From: Chloroflexota bacterium
GTDB lineage: Bacteria; Chloroflexota; UBA6077; FW602-bin22; JACPQP01
Direction of reading: 5' to 3'
Assembly (NCBI GenBank): GCA_016190465.1
Contig: JACPQP010000172.1
Span: 1 to 28,145 of the forward strand
DNA length: 28,145 bases
Shown: positions 8,079 to 15,688 of the stretch, piece after piece
How the letters are laid out: every line of letters begins with the position of its first letter
How positions within the stretch are numbered: position 1 is the first letter of the stretch
Notes under the pieces: generated by a model
Database searches by the model: none
What the model was told of the DNA's origin: nothing
What the model saw: the letters and a program-made list of their open reading frames with translations, nothing else
Program-made: the position numbers and the translations under genes

Positions 8079-8188
8079 GACCTCACCCCCTGGCCCCCTC
8101 TCCGACACGGAGAGGGGGAACCGCCCCCTCCTCGCGTCGGGGAGGGATCCGGCCGGCGGGGGAGAGTTCGACGCGACGCGGAGAGGAG
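8079..8188. repeat. Family A palindromic repeat between permease and glycosidase-like gene
   Basis: It contains a perfect hairpin: CCCCCTCTCC (8094-8103), loop GACAC, GGAGAGGGGG (8109-8118). A second GACGCG-rich half follows at 8124-8188. The same GACAC loop occurs in the copy at 28111-28135. The frame upstream of the next gene is open through the repeat but is unlikely to be translated. The end of the repeat supplies the GAGAGGAG just before the next start. Confidence 0.7.
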
Positions 8189-9796
8189 ATGAACGTGGAC
8201 CTCAAGCACTCGATGGGGCTGGCCGGGCAGAACCTGCTGAACTGCCTGTGCCCGACCCGCAACTACCTGCCCTACTGGGCGCTCGACGTAGACCGGGACT
8301 ACCGGGCGGAGTTCCGGTTCTCCTGGCCCGCGCACAACCTTGGCCGGTGGTGGGACGCGATGCTGCGGCTCGAGGCGGCCACGGACTTCGCTCTCCCGGC
8401 GCGCGAAGAAGGGGCCATGCTGGAGAACCTCCGAAGGTTCTTCGACAACCCGGACAACCTCTGCTTTGCGCCGCTCGATTGGGAAGGGGTGGAGCCACGC
8501 TTCGAGCTCCATTCGCTGCGGGAAAGCCTGCTGGCCTTGAACGCCCTGGTTCGCTACCGAAACAGCCGGTGGGCAGCGCAGCAGGGCCACCGCATGCTGG
8601 AGACGATCCGCCGAGTGTCGCGGCCGGACGGTAGCTGGGATATCGCCGGATTCGACTACGGGCGCCGCACCACCAACCTGATCGCCCGCCACCAGGACCC
8701 GACGGGCTCGAACGGACGCCTGATTGAAGCCCTGGTCTGGTTCTACGAGGCAACCGGTGACCCCCTCGCGCTGGAACTGGCCGACCGATTCGCCCGCTAT
8801 CACCTCGCGAACACGACGAGGCCCGAGGGCGAGTTCAACGACGCTTCCCGGGCCGATCACACGCACTCCTACCTGGGCACGCTGCGAGGTTTGCTCCTCT
8901 TTGGCGAACTGACCGGTCAGCAGGGATACGTCGACGCGGTGCTGGCGACCTATCGGGTCACCGTGCGCCGGATGGTGAAAGAGTCGGGTTTCACCGCCCA
9001 CGACCTCGGCACGGACCGACGAGGCGAGACCACCTCGCCCGGCGACGCCGCTCAGCTCGCCCTGTGGCTGGCTCGCCATGGCCACCCCGAGTTCCTGGAC
9101 GATGCCGAGCGGATCGTCAGGGCCCGCCTCCTTCCCTCCCAGGTCACCGCGTGCTCCGATCTGCGACCCCGCACCGACGACGGCAGGGACGAGCATGCCA
9201 ACCTGAACGAGCGAGTCATCGGCGGACTGGGCGGCATGCACACGGAGCCGCACGCGGGAAAGCACAACGTCACGGACGTCACCGCCGCCGGCCTGCACAC
9301 CCTGATCGACATCTACCAGCACATCGCCTTCCAGACCCGGGCCGGCCTGACCGTGTATCTCCATCTCGACTACGAGGACGAGCGCGTCCGCGTAACCAGC
9401 GAGAGAGCCGAGCAGGCCAGAGTCGCGATCGTTCTGAAGGGGACGACGGGGCGCGACAACGTCCTCATTCGAGTTCCTCGCTGGACGCCCGCCGAATCGG
9501 TCTCCCTCACCGTCGACGGTCGCTCCTGCTCGTCGCTGATGCTCGGCCCCTTTGCGTATGTGCCGGCTTCGGCCACCTCCGGGCAACCGGGAGCCGAGAT
9601 CGTGCTGATGTATGCCCTGCCGGTTCACACCGCGCTCGAGACGACCGATGGGGTGGAGTACGAGTTCACCTGGCGGGGCGATGACGTCGTCGGCATACAC
9701 CCGAACAGCGATTTCTTCCCGTTCTACCCCACGGCCCGCACCCGCACCCTCCCCGCACGCGGGGAGGGAGTTCCACCAGGGGGCGCAGTGAGGTGA
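8189..9796 (+). CDS. Six-hairpin glycosidase-like protein, (alpha/alpha)6 fold
   Basis: About 535 residues from the ATG at 8189. The reading frame extends upstream to 8036, but that part is repeat DNA. Recurrent helical segments such as LNALVRYRNSRWAAQQG, LIEALVWFYEATGDPLALELADRFARYHL and YLGTLRGLLLFGELTGQQGYVDAVLATY are typical of six-hairpin glycosidases, broadly like the beta-L-arabinofuranosidase (GH127/DUF1680) group. A beta-rich C-terminal region follows (VLIRVPRWTPAESVSLTVDG). The catalytic residues cannot be assigned with confidence. No signal peptide is seen, so it would act in the cytoplasm on imported oligosaccharide or glycoside. The last residues (after FPFYPTARTRT) come from a family A repeat. 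It overlaps the kinase gene by 4 nt (GTGA), so the two are co-translated. The true start could be GTG at 8195, which has better spacing to AGGAG. Confidence 0.7.
   Translation: MNVDLKHSMGLAGQNLLNCLCPTRNYLPYWALDVDRDYRAEFRFSWPAHNLGRWWDAMLRLEAATDFALPAREEGAMLENLRRFFDNPDNLCFAPLDWEGVEPRFELHSLRESLLALNALVRYRNSRWAAQQGHRMLETIRRVSRPDGSWDIAGFDYGRRTTNLIARHQDPTGSNGRLIEALVWFYEATGDPLALELADRFARYHLANTTRPEGEFNDASRADHTHSYLGTLRGLLLFGELTGQQGYVDAVLATYRVTVRRMVKESGFTAHDLGTDRRGETTSPGDAAQLALWLARHGHPEFLDDAERIVRARLLPSQVTACSDLRPRTDDGRDEHANLNERVIGGLGGMHTEPHAGKHNVTDVTAAGLHTLIDIYQHIAFQTRAGLTVYLHLDYEDERVRVTSERAEQARVAIVLKGTTGRDNVLIRVPRWTPAESVSLTVDGRSCSSLMLGPFAYVPASATSGQPGAEIVLMYALPVHTALETTDGVEYEFTWRGDDVVGIHPNSDFFPFYPTARTRTLPARGEGVPPGGAVR
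9736..9790. repeat. Family A repeat forming the C-terminal codons of the glycosidase-like gene
   Basis: A perfect hairpin CCCTCCCC (9747-9754), loop GCACGC, GGGGAGGG (9761-9768), followed by AGTTCCACCAGGGGGC. It is translated as the last roughly 18 residues of the glycosidase-like protein and ends at the start codon of the kinase gene. Confidence 0.6.
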
Positions 9797-11346
9797 GAAA
9801 CCACAACCGAGTGCTGCTTGGTCTGGATCTGGGGTACACGGGCTGCAAGGCCATCGCCTTCAACCTGGAAGGCGAGGTTCTCGCCTCGGCCTACCGCGAG
9901 TACTCGATGAGCTACCCGCGGCCTGGCTGGGTGGAGCTGGACCCGGAGGCCATCTGGCGGCACACGGCCAGCGCGATTCGCCAGGTTACCTCCAGCGTGC
10001 CAGATTCGCCCGGGCGATCCGGAATCGCAGCCCTCGCGGTCTCCGTGATGGGTGAGGCTTTCACTCCGGTGGACCGCCAGGGCCGGCCCGTGGTTCCGAC
10101 CTTGACCGCCTTTGACCAGCGGGGCGGACCAGAGTGCGCGAGGTTGATCGAGCAGCTCGGCGCGGACCGTCTGTTCGCGCTTACCGGGCAGGTGCCAGGC
10201 TCGACCTATCCTCTGGCCAAGATCTGCTGGTTGCAGCGGAACCGTCCGGACGCGTATCGAGCGGTCGACAAGTTCCTCTGCTACGGGGAGCTCGTGCTGA
10301 GCCGGCTGGGCCTGCCGCCGACGATCGACTACTCGATGGCGGCCCGGACGATGGCCTTCGATGTGCACCGCCTCGATTGGTCAGAGCCGATCCTGGAGGC
10401 GGCCCGGCTCGATCCGAAGCTGTTGCCCGCGGTCGCGCCCGCGGGGACGGCTTTGGGGAGACCAGCCCCCGGGATCGCCGACGAGCTGGGTCTGCCGCGC
10501 TCGACGCTGGTCGTGCTGGGCGGACACGACCAGCCCTGCGGAGCCGTCGGCGCGGGGGTCCTTGCCGAGGGCCAGGCGACCTATGCCCTGGGCACGGTTC
10601 ACGTCATCTGCGCCGTGCTCGGCGGCTTCCAGGCCACGCTTGGCGCGGCGGGCTTCCCGTGCTATCCCCACGTCGTGCCCGGGCGTTTCGTGACCATCGC
10701 GTATAACTTCACCGGCGGCTCGCTCCTGCGCTGGGTCCGGGATGCATTTGCTCAGAGCGAGGTCGAGCAGGGTCGGGCCACCGACCAGGACCCCTACGAC
10801 CTGCTGCTTGCCGATCTGCCGGCAACCCCAACCAATCTGCTCGTCCTCCCCCACTTCTCCGGGACCGGGACCCCCTGGTTCGACGGCGAGGCCCGGGGGA
10901 GCATCCTGGGACTGACCCTGAGCACCGAGCGGCGGGAGATCGTCAAGGCCATCCTCGAGGGCACCACGTTCGAGCTCGGGCTCAACCTGGGGCTGCTGGA
11001 GCGATCTGGCACGTCGGTGCGGGAGCTGCACGCGATTGGCGGGAGCGCTAAGTCTGCGGTGGATCTCCAGATCCGGGCCAACATCCTGAATCGGCCGATC
11101 CTGGCGATGAACGTATCGGAGGCTGCTTCCCTCGGGGCAGCGATCCTGGCCGGAGTGGGTGTCGGGCTGTACGAGTCACACGAGGCTGCCGCTCATCGAC
11201 TGGCGCAGGTACGGCACGTCTACCACCCTGACCCAGACGTGGCCACGCAGTACCGGTCTCGCCTCGCCACCTATGAGGTCGTCCACCCGCTCATTCGCGA
11301 GGTCTATCATCGTCGAGGGGATGACCTCACCCGAGGGTCCGAGTAG
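9793..11346 (+). CDS. FGGY-family carbohydrate kinase (xylulokinase-like)
   Basis: A 517-residue sugar kinase, the usual length for the FGGY family. Residues 8-18 (LLGLDLGYTGC) form the N-terminal phosphate loop. TAFDQRGGPE (about 106-114) lies in the sugar site. GGHDQPCGAVGAG (about 243-255) holds the likely catalytic base Asp246. IGGSAKS (about 417) and EAASLGAAILAG near the C-terminus form the ATP-binding half. It would phosphorylate the monosaccharide freed by the upstream glycosidase-like protein. The GTG start overlaps the preceding TGA. The specific sugar (xylulose, ribulose, fuculose or a polyol) cannot be told. The aldolase remnant downstream, related to sugar-phosphate aldolases, would once have completed the route. 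Confidence 0.88.
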   Translation: MRNHNRVLLGLDLGYTGCKAIAFNLEGEVLASAYREYSMSYPRPGWVELDPEAIWRHTASAIRQVTSSVPDSPGRSGIAALAVSVMGEAFTPVDRQGRPVVPTLTAFDQRGGPECARLIEQLGADRLFALTGQVPGSTYPLAKICWLQRNRPDAYRAVDKFLCYGELVLSRLGLPPTIDYSMAARTMAFDVHRLDWSEPILEAARLDPKLLPAVAPAGTALGRPAPGIADELGLPRSTLVVLGGHDQPCGAVGAGVLAEGQATYALGTVHVICAVLGGFQATLGAAGFPCYPHVVPGRFVTIAYNFTGGSLLRWVRDAFAQSEVEQGRATDQDPYDLLLADLPATPTNLLVLPHFSGTGTPWFDGEARGSILGLTLSTERREIVKAILEGTTFELGLNLGLLERSGTSVRELHAIGGSAKSAVDLQIRANILNRPILAMNVSEAASLGAAILAGVGVGLYESHEAAAHRLAQVRHVYHPDPDVATQYRSRLATYEVVHPLIREVYHRRGDDLTRGSE

Positions 11347-11355
11347 TCAGTTTTC

Positions 11356-11388
11356 AGTTGTCAGTAGTTCCGGGCTTCGGAGCTACTG
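11356..11388. repeat. GTCAGT-type palindromic repeat, family B, copy 1
   Basis: A hairpin with arms CAGTAGTTCCG (11362-11372) and CGGAGCTACTG (11378-11388); the single mismatch would be a G-U pair in RNA. The 28-nt core 11356-11383 matches 16292-16319 at 26 of 28 positions. It lies directly after the kinase stop codon. Confidence 0.75.
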
Positions 11389-11400
11389 GGAACTCGCTGG

Positions 11401-11452
11401 GCCCGCCGTTCCTGAGCCGGTCCGAGTCGGAGAGGGGTTGGAGGGGGCGGAC
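11401..11452. repeat. Family A repeat, partial copy
   Basis: It carries GCCGTTCCTGAGCCG (11405-11419), identical to 25-39, followed by GAGTCGGAGAGGGG and GGAGGGGGCGG. It lies between the kinase gene and the UroD-like gene, right after the family B copy, so two repeat types are stacked in one 138-bp gap. Confidence 0.65.
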
Positions 11453-11484
11453 CTGGCGCACTTGCCAGCACGAGAGGAACACGC

Positions 11485-12654
11485 ATGAACGCTCGCCAGA
11501 GAGTGCAAGCGGCGCTCAACCACCGGGAACCGGATCGCGTGCCGCTCGACCTCGGGGGAACGATCGTCTCGACCATTCGAGCCACGGCCTATAGCCGCTT
11601 GAAGGATCACCTGGGGCCTCCTCAGAAAGTCCGGGGCCACGCGGTGGCGGGATCGGGGCCTTCGCAGAAAGTCCGGGTCGAGACCGAGGTCCTGGAACGC
11701 CTGCACGTGGATACGCGATCCGTGGACACGCGACCACCCCGCCATTCCCGTGAGACGGCGTATCCGGATGGACGCTCCGTCAACGAATGGGGTGTGGAGT
11801 ACTGGATACCGGCATCCGAGCGCTACACGTACGTGCCCGTCGGCGAGCCGCTGGCCACGGCCACCCTGGCCGACGTGAAAGCCTACGCCTGGCCGGACCC
11901 GCTCGACCCGGGGCGCACCGAGGGGGTCGGGGAAGAAGCCCGGCGCCTGGATGAAATGAACCAGTGGGCCATCGTCGGCAATGTCGACAAGCCAAGCATC
12001 CTGGAGCTGGCCCTGGCGATGCGCGGCTTCGAGCAGTTCCTCGTCGATCTGGTGATGGACCAGGCCTTCGCCGATCTGCTGCTGGAGAAGCTGACCGAGA
12101 TTCAGGTCCTTCGCTACGAACGATTCCTGGAAGAGACCGGTCCATACCTGGACGTGATCGTCTTTGCCGACGACCTGGGCATCCAGGATGGCCTTCTGAT
12201 CTCTCCCGCGATCTACCGCAAGCTCCTCAAGCCGCGCCACCAGTTGCTGTTTGATACGATTCGGCGGAAAACCAACGCCAAGATTCTGTACCATTCCTGC
12301 GGAGATGTCTATCCGTTGATCGGCGACCTGATCGAGATCGGCGTGGACTGCCTCAACCCGGTGCAGGTCTCCGCCCGGGAGATGGATACGGCCAACCTGA
12401 AGCGAGAGTTCGGCAAGTATCTCTCGTTCTGGGGAGCGATTGACACGCAGCACGTCCTGCCGCACGGTGCGCCTGACGATGTGCGCGCGGAAGTCCGGCG
12501 ACGCATCGGCGACCTGGGCTGTGGCGGCGGCTTCGTTATCGCTCCGGTCCACAACGTTCAGGACGACGTGCCCCCGGAGAACGTGGTCGCGATGTGTGAG
12601 GTGGAGATTCGCGCGTCCCACGCGGCGCTCAGGCAGAACACCGGCGCGACATGA
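11485..12654 (+). CDS. Uroporphyrinogen decarboxylase (UroD/MtaA) superfamily protein
   Basis: A 389-residue protein that opens MNARQRVQAALNHREPDRVP, the usual start of UroD-superfamily proteins. Residues 270-272 (HSCG) and Cys289 (GVDCLNPVQ) resemble the zinc-binding His-x-Cys...Cys of the corrinoid methyltransferase branch (MtaA/CmuA/MtvB) rather than true heme-pathway HemE. FADDLGIQDGLLISP lies in the barrel. A 42-bp-spaced duplication gives GPPQKVR (44-50) and GPSQKVR (58-64). It sits between a sugar kinase and an aldolase remnant (ATGA overlap at 12651), so it belongs to the sugar operon. Proteins of this group are common in carbohydrate clusters with unproven roles. Demethylation of a methylated sugar or polyol is one possibility, but no corrinoid protein is in this operon. 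Confidence 0.8.
   Translation: MNARQRVQAALNHREPDRVPLDLGGTIVSTIRATAYSRLKDHLGPPQKVRGHAVAGSGPSQKVRVETEVLERLHVDTRSVDTRPPRHSRETAYPDGRSVNEWGVEYWIPASERYTYVPVGEPLATATLADVKAYAWPDPLDPGRTEGVGEEARRLDEMNQWAIVGNVDKPSILELALAMRGFEQFLVDLVMDQAFADLLLEKLTEIQVLRYERFLEETGPYLDVIVFADDLGIQDGLLISPAIYRKLLKPRHQLLFDTIRRKTNAKILYHSCGDVYPLIGDLIEIGVDCLNPVQVSAREMDTANLKREFGKYLSFWGAIDTQHVLPHGAPDDVRAEVRRRIGDLGCGGGFVIAPVHNVQDDVPPENVVAMCEVEIRASHAALRQNTGAT
11613..11678. repeat. In-frame short tandem duplication in the UroD-like gene
   Basis: GGGGCCTCCTCAGAAAGTCC begins at 11613 and its variant with TTCG in place of CTCC begins at 11655. The 24-nt units are spaced 42 nt apart and match at 21 of 24 positions. The frame is kept, adding about 14 residues. 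Confidence 0.55.
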
Positions 12655-12961
12655 CCGACAAACGCCACGTCCTGGAGCGATTGCTCGGCATGTCCCCCGA
12701 CCTCGGCAAGCCCGAGAACGACTACGTCATCCTGGCCGAGGGCAATACCTCGGCCCGCATCGACAGCGCAACCTTCTGGGTGAAGGCCAGTGGCGCCCGG
12801 CTGCACCAGATCGACCTTCGGTCACCGAGCCGCTGCTCACGATGCGATTCGAGGCCCACAGCGAGGAAAGGCTGGCGGAGATCCAGGCCCTGGTGCTGAG
12901 GCAGGCCGCGGTCGGTGGGGGCCTCGGGTCATTGATGGAGAGGGTTGAGCGGGAGGCTTGA
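12651..12961 (+). pseudogene. Class II aldolase/adducin-family remnant, deleted and frameshifted
   Basis: The frame from the ATG at 12651 encodes about 55 residues with the clear aldolase signature YVILAEGNTSARID and FWVKASGARLHQID, the N-terminal zinc/phosphate region of L-fuculose/ribulose-phosphate-type aldolases. At about 12815 the family match stops. Sensible coding then resumes in another frame (VTEPLLTMRFEAHSEERLAEI...) and ends at the TGA 12959-12961. Intact members are about 200-250 residues, so most of the gene is missing. The ATG overlaps the UroD-like stop by 4 nt, so it was part of the sugar operon. The origin of the second piece is not recognised. An assembly error is possible. 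Confidence 0.6.
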
Positions 12962-13135
12962 GGCGAAATGACTCAGTTGAGATCTCCGAGGCGCTGGCCC
13001 CGTGTCGGACCGTGGTCACGGGGATGATGGTCAGGCAAGCGGCGGGGATGGAGCTGCGCTCTGCGCTCGGGACGGCGTGAGTCCGTGAGCGCTGGACGCG
13101 GGGAGGCTTCGGGCAGAGCTACGGCAGCAGGGCGC

Positions 13136-13165
13136 TCACTTTTTGGGCCAGTCCAGGTGTATAAT
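13136..13165 (+). promoter_or_regulatory. Candidate promoter for the HEPN-MNT pair
   Basis: A perfect TATAAT (13160-13165) lies 43 nt before the HEPN start codon. The -35 is weak (TCACTT at 13136-13141 with an 18-nt spacer). It is notable as an AT-rich island in GC-rich DNA. Confidence 0.5.
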
Positions 13166-13207
13166 CTGGTGACCTCATGGCGGGCCGCCGTTCTGAAGGG
13201 GGAGCAA

Positions 13208-13612
13208 ATGGAGCGCAGCGCCGACTGGCTGGATCAGGCTCAAGGAGATCTGATTCACGCACGCCACGACCTCGAGGCCGGGTTCTACGACTGGGCCTGC
13301 TTCTCCGCTCAGCAAGCCGCCGAGAAAGCGGTGAAGGCGGTGCTCCACCGGGCCGGTGTGGAGGCCTGGGGACACTCGGTGGCGGACCTCGTGGACGTGG
13401 TGGGTCGATCTCAGCCGGTGCTCGCCGACTTGCCCGCCGATCTGATGGACGCCGCGCTCGAGCTGGACAAGGCGTACATCCCGGCACGCTACCCCGACGC
13501 GCACCCGTCGGGGTCACCGCGCAGGCGATACACGCGGACCGAAGCCGAGAGGATGGTGGGCCATGCCGAGCGAATCGTTCGGTTCTCTGAAAGTCTTCTC
13601 GCCGCAGCTTAG
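13208..13612 (+). CDS. HEPN domain protein (putative RNase toxin of a HEPN-MNT pair)
   Basis: The true start is the ATG at 13208, with GGGGGAG 5 nt upstream; the frame extends further upstream but without family match. This gives 134 residues, normal for HEPN proteins. The helical bundle signature is clear: WLDQAQGDLIHARHDLEAG, then YDWACFSAQQAAEKAVKAVL, then GHSVADLV. R94YPDAH99 fits the RX4-6H motif of HEPN ribonucleases. The nucleotidyltransferase gene begins 50 bp before this stop, the common arrangement for HEPN-MNT toxin-antitoxin modules, where MNT modifies and silences the HEPN toxin. Whether this pair is an active toxin system or a house-keeping pair cannot be told. Confidence 0.85.
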   Translation: MERSADWLDQAQGDLIHARHDLEAGFYDWACFSAQQAAEKAVKAVLHRAGVEAWGHSVADLVDVVGRSQPVLADLPADLMDAALELDKAYIPARYPDAHPSGSPRRRYTRTEAERMVGHAERIVRFSESLLAAA

Positions 13613-13904
13613 CCGGGCCGAGCTCGTCGCGCGCCTGCGCGAGCAGTTGCCGACGCTGGCCGAGTCGCTGCCCCTGCGACGGGTCGTCCTCTTCGGCTCC
13701 TGGGCCAGGGGTCGTGCGACCGCGTTCAGCGACGTGGACCTGCTCGTCGTGTACGCCGATCCGCCGCGCGATGATGCCTATGGGCTTGTCCGCCGCCACC
13801 TTCGCCTGCGCGGGCTCGAGCCCCACGTCTACACCGAGGCCGAAGCCGCACGCGTGCAGGAAACACTCGACCGGATGACCCGAGACGGCGTGAGCCTGAT
13901 GTAG
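13563..13904 (+). CDS. Minimal nucleotidyltransferase (MNT), partner of HEPN
   Basis: A 113-residue protein of the DNA polymerase beta-like minimal nucleotidyltransferase family. The signature LFGSWARGRATAFSDVDLLVVY (about residues 44-65) contains the GSxARG loop and the two metal-binding aspartates of SDVD; a third acidic residue may lie in the LEPHVYTEAE strand. The family transfers AMP or NMP to a target, and in HEPN-MNT modules the partner toxin is the target. Its ATG lies inside the HEPN gene (50-bp overlap), so the two are translated together. Confidence 0.87.
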   Translation: MPSESFGSLKVFSPQLSRAELVARLREQLPTLAESLPLRRVVLFGSWARGRATAFSDVDLLVVYADPPRDDAYGLVRRHLRLRGLEPHVYTEAEAARVQETLDRMTRDGVSLM

Positions 13905-14252
13905 CAGGTACCTTCGATCGTTTCTCCGGTATCACTCGGCAGGAGCCGAATGGCCCTGACGGCCGAGATCGGTAACATCCGTCTCTTCGCCAGCGGTTCA
14001 GGGGCGTCGGCATCTCCGCGGCCCGGCGTACACCCCCGGTGGTCAGATGTGTGGAGACAAGCGTGGTCCGAACAGTCGCGCGTGCCCGACGAGCGTGGTA
14101 GAATACGCGCCAGGTGCGCCGGGTGCGCGCCAGCCGGTAGTGCCATTTGCAGGTGGAAGCGCCCGCCGCCAGACCCAAGCCCTGGTGTGATGTGACCCAC
14201 GGCTCCGCCGAAGGTCATTGGCACAGAACGATCGCGACATAAGGGTGAGTTC
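13905..14252. other. 348-bp intergenic region upstream of leuC
   Basis: No convincing gene is present; the small open frame at 13950-14195 has no family features. A TAGAAT (14099-14104) could be a -10 element for leuCD but lacks a good -35. I looked for a T-box-type leader and for a leucine-rich leader peptide with an attenuator and saw neither. AAGGGTGA (near 14240) is the ribosome site for leuC. Confidence 0.5.
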
Positions 14253-15662
14253 ATGAGCGCACGAACGATGTTCGAGAGGATCTGGGAAGCCCACCTGGTC
14301 GACGAGGAGCCGGGTCAGCCGGCGCTCCTCTACATCGACCTCCATCTCGTCCACGAGGTGACGTCTGCTCAGGCGTTCGACGGGCTGCGCCTGGCCGGCC
14401 GGCCGGTGCGCCGCCCCGATCTGACCCTGGCGGTGATGGACCACAACGTTCCCACCTGGGCCGGGCGGTTGCCGATCACCGACACGATCGCGCTCAAGCA
14501 GATCCAGGTCCTTGCCCGCAACTGCGAGGAGTTCGGCATCACCCTCTACGACCTGCACTCGCCGCGACAGGGGATCGTCCACGTTATCGGGCCCGACCTC
14601 GGCCGGACCCAGCCGGGCTTGACGATCGTCTGCGGCGACAGCCACACCTCCACACACGGCGCCTTCGGCGCGCTGGCGTTTGGCATCGGGACGTCAGAGG
14701 TCGAGCACGTCCTGGCGACGCAGTGTCTGCTCCAGCGGCGGCCGCGGACAATGGAGATCCGCGTCGACGGCCAGCTCCCGTACGGGGTGGCGGCGAAGGA
14801 CGTGATCCTCGCCATCATCGGGAAGATCGGCACCGACGGCGCGACCGGCTACGTGGTCGAGTACACCGGCGAGGCGATCCGGTCGCTCTCCATGGAAGGG
14901 CGCATGACGGTCTGCAACATGTCGATTGAGGCGGGCGCGCGGGCCGGGATGGTGGCGCCCGACGCGAAGACGTTTGCCTACCTCGAGGGACGCCCGCACG
15001 CCCCCCAGGGGCGGGACTTCGAGCGCGCGGTCGCCGGCTGGGAGCGACTCGCCACCGACGCCGGCGCCGCCTATGATCGGCTCGTCGAGCTGGACGCCAG
15101 CGCGCTGGCCCCGCAGGTCACGTGGGGCACGAATCCGGGGATGGTCGTGCCGGTAACCGGACGAGTCCCCGATCCGGCCGCGATGCCTACCGAGGCCGAC
15201 CGCCGGGCTGCGGAGCGTGCGCTGGAGTACATGGGCCTGACGCCGGGCACCGCGATTCAGGATGTCCGAATCGACCGCGTCTTCATCGGCTCCTGCACCA
15301 ATGGCCGCCTGGAAGACCTGCGCGCCGCGGCGGCGGTCATGCGAGGACGCCAGGTCCATCCGTCGGTCCGGGCGCTGGTCGTGCCCGGCTCGCAGGAGGT
15401 GAAGCGGCGCGCCGAGGCCGAGGGCCTCGACACGGTCTTCCGGGAGGCTGGAGCCGAGTGGCGCGAGGCGGGCTGCTCGATGTGTCTCGGGATGAATCCG
15501 GACATCCTTCAGCCCGGCGAGCGGTGCGCGTCGACCTCGAACCGGAACTTTGAGGGTCGCCAGGGCAAAGGGGGACGCACCCATCTCGTCAGCCCGTCGA
15601 TGGCCGCGGCAGCGGCGACCGCCGGCCACTTCGTCGATGTTCGAAGGATCACTGATGACTGA
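14253..15662 (+). CDS. leuC: 3-isopropylmalate dehydratase large subunit
   Basis: A 469-residue aconitase-family protein, the normal length for the bacterial LeuC type. It isomerises 2-isopropylmalate to 3-isopropylmalate in leucine synthesis with the small subunit encoded next. Signatures include YIDLHLVHEVTSAQAFDGLR near the N-terminus, CGDSHTSTHGAFGALAFGIGTSEVEHVLATQ, IGSCTNGRLEDL (first cluster cysteine) and CSMCLGMNPD (second and third cysteines of the [4Fe-4S] cluster). The motifs are complete and no damage is seen. The leuD gene follows after 26 bp. No leuA or leuB is in the window. Confidence 0.97.
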   Translation: MSARTMFERIWEAHLVDEEPGQPALLYIDLHLVHEVTSAQAFDGLRLAGRPVRRPDLTLAVMDHNVPTWAGRLPITDTIALKQIQVLARNCEEFGITLYDLHSPRQGIVHVIGPDLGRTQPGLTIVCGDSHTSTHGAFGALAFGIGTSEVEHVLATQCLLQRRPRTMEIRVDGQLPYGVAAKDVILAIIGKIGTDGATGYVVEYTGEAIRSLSMEGRMTVCNMSIEAGARAGMVAPDAKTFAYLEGRPHAPQGRDFERAVAGWERLATDAGAAYDRLVELDASALAPQVTWGTNPGMVVPVTGRVPDPAAMPTEADRRAAERALEYMGLTPGTAIQDVRIDRVFIGSCTNGRLEDLRAAAAVMRGRQVHPSVRALVVPGSQEVKRRAEAEGLDTVFREAGAEWREAGCSMCLGMNPDILQPGERCASTSNRNFEGRQGKGGRTHLVSPSMAAAAATAGHFVDVRRITDD

Positions 15663-15688
15663 CGACTACTTAGAGTTGGAGCATACCA

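Noticed and set aside
8051..9700. Minus-strand open frame of 549 codons opposite the glycosidase-like gene
   Set aside because: It is long only because of GC bias. The plus-strand protein has a consistent helical repeat pattern and a position in the operon.
11383..12621. Minus-strand open frame opposite the UroD-like gene
   Set aside because: The plus strand has UroD-superfamily motifs; the antisense has none.
13905..14252. T-box, leucine attenuator or small gene upstream of leuC
   Set aside because: No T-box core, no run of leucine codons in a leader peptide and no terminator/anti-terminator pair could be made out. The 81-codon frame at 13950 has no ribosome site or family pattern.
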